Assembly: GCA_016197405.1 (NCBI GenBank)
Contig: JACPVR010000004.1
Location: 248,001 to 312,000 of the forward strand
Reading direction: 5' to 3'
Origin: Mycobacterium sp.
Lineage (GTDB): Bacteria; Actinomycetota; Actinomycetes; Mycobacteriales; Mycobacteriaceae
DNA length: 64,000 bases
The notes beneath the pieces were generated by a model, which saw only the letters and a list, made by a program, of their open reading frames with translations, was not told the DNA's origin and searched no databases. Below are positions 8,803 through 20,707 of the stretch, one piece after another. Position 1 is the stretch's first letter, and each line of letters starts with the position of its first letter. A program made the translations under genes and the position numbers.

Positions 8803-9408
8803 TCAGATCTTCGGGAGATCGCCGTCCCCGATGAGTAACCGGACCGCCAGATCGAGGCGTTTGCTGACGTCGGTCGCCGACGCTCGGCGGGTCAGCCAGG
8901 CCAGCAAGTTGGAAAGCCACACATCCGAGATCACCCGGGCGATGTGGTACTGGTCTTCGGAGGGTTCGCCGTCGGCCATCGCGCGGGCGAACATCGAATC
9001 GATGATCTTCTCGACGTGATCGACCTCACCTGCCGCGGACGCGTCGGCGAACACGTAGGCCCGCGTCATCGCCTCGGTCAGCAGGGGGTTGCGTTGCATG
9101 GCCCGGTTCAACTTGCTGACCATGAAGTTCAGCCGCTGGTAGGACGTGCCGCCGGCCACTGCGGTGCGGTCGGTCTTGGCATCGATTCGCTCGAACTCGC
9201 GACCCAGCGCTGATACCAGCAGGTGCACTTTCGACGGGAAGTAGCGGTACAGGGTGCCCACCGCGACGTCGGCGCGATCGGCCACGGCGCGCATCTGCAC
9301 AGCCTCGTAGCCACCCTTGGATGCGATCGCCATGGTCGCGTCCAGGATGCGTTTGCGGCGTTCCCGCTGGGCTTCGGATCCGAGTTCGGACTCGGCAAGT
9401 ACAGCCAC
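8803..9408 (-). CDS. kstR: TetR-family repressor of cholesterol catabolism
   Basis: A 201-residue TetR regulator. The N-terminal helix-turn-helix (about 16-60) includes RAVADRADVAVGTLYRYFPS. It represses upper cholesterol-degradation genes and is released by 3-oxosterol CoA thioesters, as known for the M. tuberculosis and M. smegmatis protein. GTG 9408 gives the N-terminus MAVLAESELG, as in M. tuberculosis, and has GGGAGG eight bases upstream. ATG 9468 (221 aa) and the longest frame to 9537 are alternatives with weaker ribosome sites. The KstR box at 9622-9635 in the divergent region suggests autorepression together with fadE34. Confidence 0.93.
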   Translation of the reverse strand: MAVLAESELGSEAQRERRKRILDATMAIASKGGYEAVQMRAVADRADVAVGTLYRYFPSKVHLLVSALGREFERIDAKTDRTAVAGGTSYQRLNFMVSKLNRAMQRNPLLTEAMTRAYVFADASAAGEVDHVEKIIDSMFARAMADGEPSEDQYHIARVISDVWLSNLLAWLTRRASATDVSKRLDLAVRLLIGDGDLPKI

Positions 9409-9621
9409 GGTCAGGACCTCCCGTGGCTGCGGGCTGGTACCCCGACCCGACTGTGCTGGCGTCGACATGCGGCGGACAGCTCCTTCTTCTCGCGTAATCG
9501 GACTAAACGATACGCAGGACGGGCCTGAATCGCTCACCTCCGATTACGCCGAGTTCACCGCGAGAATCGCCGGTGTCCTGCTCCTATGGCATTCGACTTG
9601 ACTGCCGGATGCTGGCACTAT

Positions 9622-9635
9622 TAGAACACGTTCTA
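9622..9635. promoter_or_regulatory. KstR operator between kstR and fadE34
   Basis: TAGAACACGTTCTA matches the KstR consensus TnnAACnnGTTnnA and is symmetric in both arms. It lies 45 bases before the fadE34 start and in the divergent region that also serves kstR. Confidence 0.88.
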
Positions 9636-9679
9636 GTAGGCCGCACGGGCCTTCTTGCGTCAAAGCCGAGGAGGCGTCC

Positions 9680-11794
9680 TTGTCCGGGGTTGCTGGAACC
9701 GTCACCTCCGAAGAGTTTGCCGCGCGAGAACTCATCCGTACCTGGGCTTCGGGTTCCGGTGCGATATCGGCGGCGCGTGATGTCGAGCTCGGCGAACCGG
9801 ACTCCTGGCGGCCCGTTTACGCGGCCCTGGCCGAACTAGGGCTCTTCGGCGTCGCGGTTTCCGAGGACGCCGGCGGCGCTGGTGGCGCGGTGACCGACCT
9901 GTGCGCGATGGTCGACGAGGCAGCGGCGGCGATGGTGCCCGGCCCGGTGGTCACGACCGCCCTGGCGACACTCGTGGTCGAGGACGCCGAGCTGCTGGAA
10001 GCTCTGATGTCGGGTCAGCGCACCGCCGGTTTCGCGCTTTCGGCGGATCTGCGGATCGACGGCGGTTCGGTGTCGGGCACCGCCGAGTTCGTGCTGGGGG
10101 CCGTGCCCGACGGTGTGCTGGTGTTACCCGGACCCGACGGATGGCTGGTGATCGACGGCCAGGCCGACGGTGTCACGGTGCAGCCCTTGACCGCGACCGA
10201 CTTCTCCCGCCCACTGGCGCGGGTGGTGCTCGAGGGCGCCGGCGCCGTACCACTGTCCAGGCCGGCCCGCGAGATCGAGGATCTCGCCGTGACGCTGCTG
10301 GCCGCCGAGGCCGCCGGGGTGGCGCGCTGGGCATTGCAGACCGCAACCGAATACGCCAAGGTGCGTGAGCAATTCGGTAAGCCGATCGGAAGTTTCCAGG
10401 CCATCAAGCACATGTGCGCCGAGATGCTGCTGCGCTCCGAGCAGATCGCGGTCGCCGCCGGTGACGCCGCCGCCGCGACCGCGGACGACGATCCGGGTCA
10501 GCTGTCGTTGGCTGCTGCGCTGGCCGCGGCCAGCGGTATCGAGGCGGCGACCGCCAATACCAAGGACTGCATCCAGGTGCTCGGTGGCATCGGCATCACC
10601 TGGGAGCACGACGCGCATCTGTATCTGCGCCGCGCGTATGGGATCTCGGCGATTCTGGGTGGCCGGTCGCGCTGGTTGCGGACCGTCGTCGCGCTGAGTC
10701 GCGACGGGGTGCGCCGCAACCTCGGTGTAGACCTGACGTCGGTCGAGCACCTGCGACCCGAGATCGCCGCCGCTGTAGCCGATGTGGCGAAGCTTCCCGT
10801 CGAGCAGCGCCAGCCGGCGCTGGCCGAGGCCGGGTTGCAGGCCCCGCACTGGCCGGCACCGTACGGCCGGGACGCGTCACCGGCCGAACAGCTGCTCATC
10901 GACCAAGAGCTCGCGGCCGGCGGGGTCAGCCGGCCCGACCTGGTGATCGGCTGGTGGGCGGCGCCGACCATCGTCGAGCACGGCAGTCCCGAGCAGGTGC
11001 AACGATTCGTGCCGCCGACACTGCGTGGTGAGCTGACCTGGTGTCAGCTGTTCTCCGAGCCCGGCGCCGGATCTGATCTCGCGGCGCTGCGGATGAAAGC
11101 CGTACGCGCCGAAGGCGGTTGGAAGCTGACCGGCCAGAAGGTGTGGACGTCGGCGGCGCAGAAGGCGCACTGGGGCGTGTGCCTGGCCCGTACCAACCCC
11201 GATGCGCCGAAACACAAGGGCATCACCTACTTCCTGATCGATATGACATCGCCGGGCATCGTCATCCGCCCGCTGCGCGAGATCACCGGTGACGAACTGT
11301 TCAACGAGGTGTTCTTCGACGACGTCTTCGTCCCCGACGAGATGGTCGTGGGAACCGTCGACGACGGCTGGCGGCTGGCCCGCACCACGCTGGCCAACGA
11401 GCGTGTCGCAATGGCACAGGGCACCGCGCTGGGCAATCCGATGGAAGAACTGCTGCGCCGGGTCGCCGAAATCGATATCGACGCCGCCCAGCTGGACAGT
11501 CTGGGGGCGCTCATCGTGACGGCCCAGGTGGGCTCGTTGCTCGATCAGCGGATCGCCCAGCTTGCCGTCAGCGGTGCCGATCCCGGCCCGCAGGCCAGCG
11601 CGCGCAAGCTGATCGGTGTGCGTTACCGGCAGCAGCTCGCCGAGTTCCGGATGGAGTTGTCGGAGAGCCGGGGACTGGTCTCCGAGGAGCTGGTGCACGA
11701 TTTCCTCAACACCCGCTGCCTGACCATCGCCGGCGGCTCCGAGCAGATCCTGCTGACCATGGCCGGTGAACGGCTGCTGGGCCTGCCCCGCTAG
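9680..11794 (+). CDS. fadE34: Double-domain acyl-CoA dehydrogenase for sterol side-chain degradation
   Basis: A 704-residue protein made of two acyl-CoA dehydrogenase-like halves (about 1-345 and 350-704). This is the single-chain counterpart of the alpha2beta2 FadE pairs. The first half contains REQFGKPIGSFQAIKHMCAE; the second contains WCQLFSEPGAGSDLA and a C-terminal GGSEQILLTMAGERLLGLPR. FadE34 (ChsE3) desaturates C24 (3-oxo-cholenoyl-type) side-chain CoA esters with FAD. TTG 9680 is preceded by GAGGAGG at 9668-9674, which fixes the start. It is the only gene in its transcription unit before the convergent Rv3572-like gene and is under the KstR box. Confidence 0.92.
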   Translation: MSGVAGTVTSEEFAARELIRTWASGSGAISAARDVELGEPDSWRPVYAALAELGLFGVAVSEDAGGAGGAVTDLCAMVDEAAAAMVPGPVVTTALATLVVEDAELLEALMSGQRTAGFALSADLRIDGGSVSGTAEFVLGAVPDGVLVLPGPDGWLVIDGQADGVTVQPLTATDFSRPLARVVLEGAGAVPLSRPAREIEDLAVTLLAAEAAGVARWALQTATEYAKVREQFGKPIGSFQAIKHMCAEMLLRSEQIAVAAGDAAAATADDDPGQLSLAAALAAASGIEAATANTKDCIQVLGGIGITWEHDAHLYLRRAYGISAILGGRSRWLRTVVALSRDGVRRNLGVDLTSVEHLRPEIAAAVADVAKLPVEQRQPALAEAGLQAPHWPAPYGRDASPAEQLLIDQELAAGGVSRPDLVIGWWAAPTIVEHGSPEQVQRFVPPTLRGELTWCQLFSEPGAGSDLAALRMKAVRAEGGWKLTGQKVWTSAAQKAHWGVCLARTNPDAPKHKGITYFLIDMTSPGIVIRPLREITGDELFNEVFFDDVFVPDEMVVGTVDDGWRLARTTLANERVAMAQGTALGNPMEELLRRVAEIDIDAAQLDSLGALIVTAQVGSLLDQRIAQLAVSGADPGPQASARKLIGVRYRQQLAEFRMELSESRGLVSEELVHDFLNTRCLTIAGGSEQILLTMAGERLLGLPR

Positions 11795-11798
11795 CGGT

Positions 11799-12410
11799 TC
11801 AGCTGAAGGCGGTCTGCGCGCAGGCGGTCGGCACCGACAGGTTGACCCCGCCGTAGACCACCTGGATGTCCGAGCAGACGATCAGTTGGGCGCCCAATGC
11901 CGGCCGGCCCGAGCTCCAGTCGGTGGGCACGGTGTCGCCGTCGACGTGGAACCGGTCCATCGGTCCGCCGCCGAAATAGGTGACGGAGATCTGCACGGTG
12001 TCGACGGCCTTGTACAGCTTGGACAGCACATTGTCGTGGTTGGCGCCCTTGGATTCCCGGGGCATGCCGGCGGGCGCGCTGTACTGCGCCTCCTGCCACA
12101 CATCGCGAACCGAGCTGCGCAGCGTGATGGTCTGCCGGGCCCAGGTGTCCTGTGGGAAACCGTCGGGGGTGCCCGCGGTCAGCAGGTTGGCCTGGGTGTC
12201 GAAATGGCAGGTGCCTTCGGCGGTTACGCAATTGGCGTTGACGTGCATCTCGATCAGGGTGGCCGGATCGACGGGAATCGAGGTGGTGGCCGAGTTGGCC
12301 GCGGCCGCGGACGACGCCGGGTTCGCAAGCGCTGCGGTCAGCAGTGCCGCAGCGGTAGCCGCGGCGAGCCGGGTCGAGGTCATGGTCATCGAAGGTAGCC
12401 CGCCCGTCAT
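11799..12410 (-). CDS. Secreted protein, Rv3572-like
   Basis: A 203-residue protein with a cleavable signal peptide (hydrophobic Ala/Leu stretch, likely cut near ASSAAA at about 35) and four Cys residues. The mature part has no family I can name. ATG 12410 overlaps the kshB stop in an ATGA; ATG 12389 is an alternative that gives a more compact signal peptide. The gene sits next to kshB as Rv3572 does in M. tuberculosis, so it is probably co-expressed with steroid catabolism. The function is not known. Confidence 0.75.
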   Translation of the reverse strand: MTGGLPSMTMTSTRLAAATAAALLTAALANPASSAAAANSATTSIPVDPATLIEMHVNANCVTAEGTCHFDTQANLLTAGTPDGFPQDTWARQTITLRSSVRDVWQEAQYSAPAGMPRESKGANHDNVLSKLYKAVDTVQISVTYFGGGPMDRFHVDGDTVPTDWSSGRPALGAQLIVCSDIQVVYGGVNLSVPTACAQTAFS

Positions 12411-13489
12411 TCGTCGTAGGTCACTTCGACCGAATCGGTTCTGGGGCGCGCCTGGCAGGACAGGATCAGACCCTCGTCGAGGTCGGACTGTTCCAGGACG
12501 TCGTTGACGTCCATGTCGACCTCACCGCTTTTCATCAGCACCGCGCAGGCACCGCAGTGGCCCTCGCGGCAGGAGAACGGCGCGTCGAGGCCCTTGTCGA
12601 GCAGGACGTCGAGCAGTTTGGCGTTACGCGGCCAGCTGACCTCGTGGGTGGTGCCGTCGAGGGCCACGATCGCCGTCGCCGGAGGGGCGTCGCTGTCGTC
12701 CTCTTCGAGGACCACGGCGGCGAACGGGTCGGAGTCCAGTGAGCGGAAAACCTCGATGTGAATCTGCGCGGGAGGGACCTGCAGGGTCTGCAGTGCGTTC
12801 TCGGCGGCCGCCATGAACGGGCCGGGCCCGCAGATGAAGACCTGTCGGTTGCTGAACGGGCCGGCCAGCCGGGCCAGGGCGGACGCACTGGGCAGGCCTT
12901 GCACCGACTCGAGCCAGTGCAGCACCGAGAAGCGATCCGGGTACTTGTCGGCCAGTTCGCGCAGCACCGCGGCGAATATCACCGATTTCTCGTCCCGGTT
13001 GGCGTAGAGCAGTGTGACCTGCCCGGATCCCTGCGAGAGCGCGGATTTGGCGATCGCCATCATCGGGGTGATACCGCTGCCTGCGGCGATCAGCAGGAAG
13101 TCGTCGTCGAGCGATGTGGGGACGAAGGTTCCCGACGGCGCGAGCACGTGCATCTTCATGCCGGCGTGCGCGTGTTCGCAGAGCCAGTTGGACGCATAGC
13201 CGTCGACGGTGCGTTTGACCGTGACGGTCAGGGCGTCGTCGGTGAACGGCGAACTGCTCAACGAGTAGCAGCGTGCCACCGATCCGGTGCGGTCACTGGG
13301 CACTCGCAGCGTCAGGAACTGCCCGGGTGCGTAGCGCAGCCGGTCGGCGGGGCCGTCGGGTCCTTCGGGGACGCTGAACACCAGGGAACGGGCGTCGGCG
13401 GTCTCTTCGACGACCTCGGCCACCTGCAGTTCCAGCACGTGGCTGCCGAGCGGCTCGTCCGTTCCGCTGACTAGCGGCTGATCGGTCAC
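12407..13489 (-). CDS. kshB: 3-ketosteroid 9-alpha-hydroxylase reductase subunit
   Basis: A 360-residue class IA ferredoxin reductase. An FAD-binding barrel (about 20-125, with RCYSLSSSP) is followed by an NAD-binding domain (about 130-250) and a C-terminal plant-type [2Fe-2S] domain with FSCREGHCGACAVL plus a later Cys in ILSCQARP. It passes electrons from NADH to KshA, which hydroxylates C9 of androstadienedione and opens ring B; kshA is not in the window. GTG 13489 is chosen because the longer frame would run through the KstR box at 13516-13529. It is divergent from hsaA and coupled to the Rv3572-like gene. Confidence 0.92.
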   Translation of the reverse strand: MTDQPLVSGTDEPLGSHVLELQVAEVVEETADARSLVFSVPEGPDGPADRLRYAPGQFLTLRVPSDRTGSVARCYSLSSSPFTDDALTVTVKRTVDGYASNWLCEHAHAGMKMHVLAPSGTFVPTSLDDDFLLIAAGSGITPMMAIAKSALSQGSGQVTLLYANRDEKSVIFAAVLRELADKYPDRFSVLHWLESVQGLPSASALARLAGPFSNRQVFICGPGPFMAAAENALQTLQVPPAQIHIEVFRSLDSDPFAAVVLEEDDSDAPPATAIVALDGTTHEVSWPRNAKLLDVLLDKGLDAPFSCREGHCGACAVLMKSGEVDMDVNDVLEQSDLDEGLILSCQARPRTDSVEVTYDE

Positions 13490-13515
13490 AGCCTGACCCT
13501 CATTTCCCTCATAAC

Positions 13516-13529
13516 TAGAACATGTTACA
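13516..13529. promoter_or_regulatory. KstR operator of kshB
   Basis: TAGAACATGTTACA fits TnnAACnnGTTnnA. It lies 26 bases upstream of the kshB GTG on the minus strand. Confidence 0.82.
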
Positions 13530-13583
13530 AAAATGGACATGCGCAGGTCCAGCCGACGTTTTAACGCGCTACTCGACACAAAT

Positions 13584-13597
13584 CGTAACGTGTTCTA
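13584..13597. promoter_or_regulatory. KstR operator of the hsaADCB operon
   Basis: CGTAACGTGTTCTA has the AACnnGTT core and one perfect outer arm; the left arm starts with C instead of T. It lies 41 bases before the hsaA start and about 55 bases from the kshB box, so each divergent promoter seems to have its own site. Confidence 0.72.
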
Positions 13598-13638
13598 ACC
13601 TTTGTCCAGTGCGTGATCTCGATCCGGGAGGCAATTCA

Positions 13639-16613
<2,975 letters not shown>

Positions 16614-16622
16614 CAGCGGGGA

Positions 16623-17204
16623 ATGTCCGACCAGCCGCCGATCGACCCGCGCACATTCCGCCATGTGCTCGGCCAGTTCTGCACCGGTGTCACCGTGATC
16701 ACCACGATGTCCCTGCAGGGCCCGGAGCCGGCTCCGGTCGGATTCGCCTGCCAGTCGTTCGCCGCCCTGTCGCTCGATCCGCCGCTGGTGTTGTTCTGCC
16801 CCACCAAGCAGTCCCGCGCCTGGCAGGCCATCGAGGCCAGCGGGAAGTTCTGTGTCAACATGTTGCACGAGAACCAGCAGCACGTGTCGGCGCAATTCGG
16901 CTCCAAGGCGCCGGACAAGTTCGCCGGAATCGACTGGAGCCCTTCGAAACTCGGATCGCCGGTGTTGGACGGGGCGCTGGCCCACATCGACTGCACGGTG
17001 GCGTCGGTCCACGACGGTGGCGATCATTTCGTGGTGTTCGGAGCGGTACACGCGCTTTCCGAGGTGCCCAAACGTAAACCGCGGCCGCTGCTGTTCTACC
17101 GCGGTGAGTACACCGGTATCGAACCGGACAAGAACACCCCGGCACAGTGGCGTGACGACCTGGAAGCCTTCCTCACCACCACCACGCAGGACACCTGGCT
17201 CTAG
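16623..17204 (+). CDS. hsaB: 3-HSA hydroxylase, flavin reductase subunit
   Basis: A 193-residue flavin reductase-domain protein (FMN-binding split barrel), with FCTGVTVITT near residue 20 and the conserved GFACQSFAALSLDPPLVLFC. It supplies reduced flavin to HsaA using NADH. It is last in the operon. In M. tuberculosis nat follows; here the next genes are unrelated and on the opposite strand. Confidence 0.92.
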   Translation: MSDQPPIDPRTFRHVLGQFCTGVTVITTMSLQGPEPAPVGFACQSFAALSLDPPLVLFCPTKQSRAWQAIEASGKFCVNMLHENQQHVSAQFGSKAPDKFAGIDWSPSKLGSPVLDGALAHIDCTVASVHDGGDHFVVFGAVHALSEVPKRKPRPLLFYRGEYTGIEPDKNTPAQWRDDLEAFLTTTTQDTWL

Positions 17205-17217
17205 CGCTGAGCGGCCC

Positions 17218-17463
17218 TCAGATGCAGGCGACCGCGCAGACGTCGGCCGGGGGCAGCTCATCGGCATTCGGCGCCGCAGGCATGTTCTGGGTCAGGTCGA
17301 TGTCGTGGTCGAGCTCGGGCATCATCGGCACCATATTGCAGATCTGGGAGAGCAGCCCGCCGCACGGCGGCATACCAGGGTCGGCCACGGCGGGAGCGGA
17401 GAGCAGCAGTGCTGCGATACCACCTCCGGCGATGGCGATCGCGGCTGTACCGATGATGCGCAT
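17218..17463 (-). CDS. Small secreted Cys-containing protein
   Basis: An 81-residue predicted exported peptide. A hydrophobic signal (MRIIGTAAIAIAGGGIAALL) ends at APAVA-DP, then a Pro/Asp-rich mature part of about 52 residues follows with two Cys pairs (PCGGLLSQIC and DVCAVAC). ATG 17463 is chosen because upstream residues of the longer frame overlap the hydrolase gene and would spoil the signal peptide. No family recognised. It lies 22 bases after the hydrolase gene on the same strand. Confidence 0.6.
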   Translation of the reverse strand: MRIIGTAAIAIAGGGIAALLLSAPAVADPGMPPCGGLLSQICNMVPMMPELDHDIDLTQNMPAAPNADELPPADVCAVACI

Positions 17464-17485
17464 CAGCCGACCATACCCGCCGCGC

Positions 17486-18262
17486 TCAGCGTGGCGCGGT
17501 CGCTTCTTCGATGAAGGCGATGATTCCGGCAGCAACCTCGCGGTGCACCGATTCGTTCAGGATGTCGTGGCGGGACCGGTCGTATGCCTGCAACGTCAGG
17601 GCGTCGATCTGCTCGGAATAGGCCTGCACCGCTCCGAACGGCGCGATGGGGTCGGCGGTGCCGTGCACGGCCAGTGTCGGCACCGTCAGCGTGGGCAGGT
17701 CGGCACCGAACCGGTCCCATGCGGAATCGAGCGCCCGGGCCAGTGCGGTGCTGTCGGACTCGACGAAGGCCAGCGGGTCGTTCTCCATGGCGTCGAGGTA
17801 GAACGGATCCGACGACAACCAGGCCGGGTCGAGCTCCACGGAGGTGTCGGTATCCAGTAGTTCCGGCACCGGGACCAGCGGTGCACCGGAGATCACTCCT
17901 GCGGTGTAGCGAGCGGGTTGGTCGAGCAATGTCACCAGGGTTACCACGGCGCCGAACGAATGCCCCTGCAATACGATCGGTAGGCCGGGATTCTCGGCTT
18001 GCGCCAGCTCGGTGAGCTTGTCGGCCAGGTCGGTGCTGGCGGCGATGCCGATGAAGTCACCGCGGGCTCCGGGGGACAGTCCGTGTCCGAACTGATCGAC
18101 CGCCCACAGGTCGATACCGGCGTTGTTGAGCGCGAAACCGTACCGGTGGTAGAGGCCGGTGTGCTCACCGAATCCGTGCAGGAAGACCACCGTCACACGC
18201 GGTTGCGCGGCGGCCCAGTGCCGGTAGTAGGCGGGGCCGTTGTCGGTTTCGATGAAGGGCAT
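17486..18262 (-). CDS. Alpha/beta hydrolase, monoacylglycerol lipase-like
   Basis: A 258-residue serine hydrolase of the lysophospholipase/monoglyceride lipase group. It shows VVFLHGFGEHTGLYHRY (oxyanion/HG motif), nucleophile elbow GHSFGAVV, Asp in VHGTADPIAP and His in RSRHDILNE. It probably hydrolyses acylglycerols or small esters in the cytosol. ATG 18262 gives the usual N-terminus MPFIETDNG; ATG 18277 adds five residues. It lies 61 bases downstream of the LysR gene on the same strand. Confidence 0.82.
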   Translation of the reverse strand: MPFIETDNGPAYYRHWAAAQPRVTVVFLHGFGEHTGLYHRYGFALNNAGIDLWAVDQFGHGLSPGARGDFIGIAASTDLADKLTELAQAENPGLPIVLQGHSFGAVVTLVTLLDQPARYTAGVISGAPLVPVPELLDTDTSVELDPAWLSSDPFYLDAMENDPLAFVESDSTALARALDSAWDRFGADLPTLTVPTLAVHGTADPIAPFGAVQAYSEQIDALTLQAYDRSRHDILNESVHREVAAGIIAFIEEATAPR

Positions 18263-18323
18263 ACGGCACTGCATCATCTGATCGGGTCGCTGGCAAGGGT
18301 TCGGCTCGGCCTTAGCGCAGCTG

Positions 18324-19232
18324 TTACCCCGATCCGAGCAGAATCTCGCGCTGCTCGTGCATCAGCGCTTTGATGGCGTCGACGACGGCGTGTACCTCGG
18401 GGCGTCGCAGTGTCTCGGCGCGCGCCACCAGCCAGTAGCTCAGCTGTACGGCGACGGCGTCCCCGAGGACCCGGATCAGGTCGGGATGCCGGTCGGCCAT
18501 GAAACAGGGCAGCAGGCCCAGGCCCGCTGCGGCGCGGGTGGCTTCGACGTGGACGAAGACGTTCGTCGACGAAACCGATTCGCGCATGGCCGGTGCGACG
18601 GTGCGGGCCAGGTCGAGATCGTCGACCTGCAGCATCGAATCGATGAAGTAGACGAGCCGGTGTTCGGTCAACTCTTCGACGGTCAGGGGCGTGCCGTGCC
18701 CGGCCAGATAGTCGGCCGCGCCGTAGAGACCGAGGCGGTAGTCACCCAGCCGGATGGCTTCGGCCCGGTGTACCTGTGGCTCGCCGACGACCACCTCGAT
18801 ATCGAGTCCGGAGCGCTGTTGGGTGGCCCGGCGGGTGGCGGCGACGATCTCGACCGCGACGCCGGGATGGGTGCGTTGCACGGCCGCCGCCGCGGGAGCG
18901 GCGATGTAGGCGCTGAAGCCGTCGGTCGCCGACATCCGCACCACACCTTCCAGGGTGCGCTGTGCGCCACCGGGTGCGGTCAGTGAACGCAGCGCCGAAT
19001 CCACGGTCTCGGCCGCGGTCAGGGCCTGGCGGCCCAGTTCGGTCAATTCCCAGCCGCCGGCCACCCGCGCCAGCAGGCGGCCGCCGACGGCGCGTTCCAA
19101 TGCGGCGATCCTGCGCGCGATGGTGGTGTGGTTGAGTCCGAGCTCCTCGGCGGCGGCGGTGTATCGACCCGAACGGCCGACCGCGAGCAGCACCAGCAGA
19201 TCGTCGGGGCTGACACGCTGCGCACCGGGCAT
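18324..19232 (-). CDS. LysR-family transcriptional regulator
   Basis: A 302-residue LysR protein. The N-terminal winged helix-turn-helix (about 8-65) includes GRYTAAAEELGLNHTTIARRIAALE, followed by a substrate-binding effector domain (about 90-300). ATG 19232 is favoured because an 18-base palindrome begins at the very next base upstream; the longer frame to 19271 would translate through it. It diverges from the MHS transporter/3-hydroxybutyrate dehydrogenase operon, the usual arrangement for a LysR activator and its target. Confidence 0.85.
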   Translation of the reverse strand: MPGAQRVSPDDLLVLLAVGRSGRYTAAAEELGLNHTTIARRIAALERAVGGRLLARVAGGWELTELGRQALTAAETVDSALRSLTAPGGAQRTLEGVVRMSATDGFSAYIAAPAAAAVQRTHPGVAVEIVAATRRATQQRSGLDIEVVVGEPQVHRAEAIRLGDYRLGLYGAADYLAGHGTPLTVEELTEHRLVYFIDSMLQVDDLDLARTVAPAMRESVSSTNVFVHVEATRAAAGLGLLPCFMADRHPDLIRVLGDAVAVQLSYWLVARAETLRRPEVHAVVDAIKALMHEQREILLGSG

Positions 19233-19250
19233 ATCTGCATTTTTGCAGAT
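19233..19250. promoter_or_regulatory. Palindromic LysR-type operator
   Basis: ATCTGCATTTTTGCAGAT has perfect 7-bp arms around TTTT. It lies between the LysR gene and the divergent transporter operon, adjacent to the LysR start, the typical position of an autoregulatory recognition site. Confidence 0.6.
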
Positions 19251-19357
19251 GTGTCCTGCAGGTTTGGCCATTGCGGTGCCCGGGAACCTGCACCAATACT
19301 CACTGTGAATGTGGTGGCTGTCACACCGGGCAGCCGAGCTGGGCGAAGGAGTCTTCG

Positions 19358-20707
19358 ATGAGCAAGCCGATACCCACCGGACTGCGCCGAGTGGTGGCCG
19401 CGTCGATGGCCGGCACCGTCGTGGAGTGGTACGAGTTCTTCCTCTACGGCACGGCGGCGACGCTGGTCTTCAACAAGATCTTCTTCTCCGAGACGACCAG
19501 CGAGCTCAACGCGATCTTCCTGGCCTTCGCCACGTATGCGGTCGGATTCATCGCCCGCCCGCTGGGCGGCGTCGTCTTCGGCCATTACGGCGACAAGTTC
19601 GGGCGCAAGAAACTGCTGCAGTTCAGCCTGCTGCTCGTCGGCGCAGCGACGTTCCTGATGGGCTGCCTGCCCACATTCGGCCAGATCGGCTACTGGGCGC
19701 CCGGGCTGTTGGTGACGTTGCGGTTCATCCAGGGCTTCGCGGTCGGCGGCGAATGGGGCGGTGCGATCCTGCTGGTGGCCGAACACAGCCCCGATCGTCA
19801 ACGTGGTTTCTGGGCCAGCTGGCCGCAGGCCGGGGTACCGGTGGGCAACCTGCTGGCGACCATCGTCCTGCTTGTCCTCACCGGAACGCTGTCAGACGCG
19901 GCGTTCCTGTCCTGGGGCTGGCGAGTCGCGTTCTGGCTGTCGGCGGTGGTGGTCCTGGTCGGCTACTACATCCGCACCAAGGTGACCGATGCGCCGATAT
20001 TCGTTGCGGCGCAACAGGAAGCCGAGCGCATCAAGGCCACGTCGTTCAGCGTCGTCGAGGTGCTCAAGCGTTATCCGCGTGGCGTCATCACGGCCATGGG
20101 GCTGCGCTTCGGCGAGAACATCATGTACTACCTGGTCGTCACCTTCTCGATCACCTACCTCAAGGTCCAGGTGGGGGCGGACACCAGCTCGATCCTGTGG
20201 TACCTGCTGGTCGCACACGCCGTGCACTTCGCGGTGGTGCCTGCGGTCGGCTACCTGTCGGATCGCTTCGGCCGCAAGCCTGTGTACATGGTGGGCGCCG
20301 TCCTCGGTGCGACGTGGGGCTTCTTCGCCTTCCCGATGATGAACAGCGGCAACTACGTCGTCGTCACCTCGGCGGTGACCATTGGGCTGGTCATCCACGC
20401 ATTCATGTACGCGCCGCAGCCGGCAATCATGGCCGAGATGTTCCCCACCCGGATGCGCTATTCCGGTGTGTCCCTTGGCTATCAGGTCACCTCGATCGTG
20501 GCCGGCTCGCTGGCCCCACTGATCGCGGTCAAACTGCTCGAGGTCTATGACTCCTCGGTGCCGATAGCGATCTATCTGGCCGCGGCGTGTGCCATCACGC
20601 TGGTGGCGGTGCTGTTCACCCGGGAGACCAACGGCATCGATCTGAAGACGCTCGACGTCGCCGACGCCGAGGACGTCGCCAACAACGAGTCGAAGGCCTT
20701 CGCATGA
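19358..20707 (+). CDS. MFS metabolite:H+ symporter
   Basis: A 449-residue, 12-helix major facilitator of the metabolite:H+ symporter type (ShiA/KgtP/ProP-like). It opens with SMAGTVVEWYEFFLYGTAA and has the loop 2-3 signature FGHYGDKFGRKK, repeated as SDRFGRK in the second half. The likely substrate is a small organic acid; coupling to the dehydrogenase suggests 3-hydroxybutyrate. ATG 19358 is preceded by GAAGGAG at 19345-19351. Its TGA overlaps the next ATG (ATGA). Confidence 0.85.
   Translation: MSKPIPTGLRRVVAASMAGTVVEWYEFFLYGTAATLVFNKIFFSETTSELNAIFLAFATYAVGFIARPLGGVVFGHYGDKFGRKKLLQFSLLLVGAATFLMGCLPTFGQIGYWAPGLLVTLRFIQGFAVGGEWGGAILLVAEHSPDRQRGFWASWPQAGVPVGNLLATIVLLVLTGTLSDAAFLSWGWRVAFWLSAVVVLVGYYIRTKVTDAPIFVAAQQEAERIKATSFSVVEVLKRYPRGVITAMGLRFGENIMYYLVVTFSITYLKVQVGADTSSILWYLLVAHAVHFAVVPAVGYLSDRFGRKPVYMVGAVLGATWGFFAFPMMNSGNYVVVTSAVTIGLVIHAFMYAPQPAIMAEMFPTRMRYSGVSLGYQVTSIVAGSLAPLIAVKLLEVYDSSVPIAIYLAAACAITLVAVLFTRETNGIDLKTLDVADAEDVANNESKAFA

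Noticed and set aside
10124..10849. Minus-strand frame opposite fadE34
   Set aside because: Antisense reading of a conserved double-domain dehydrogenase; no start or domain.
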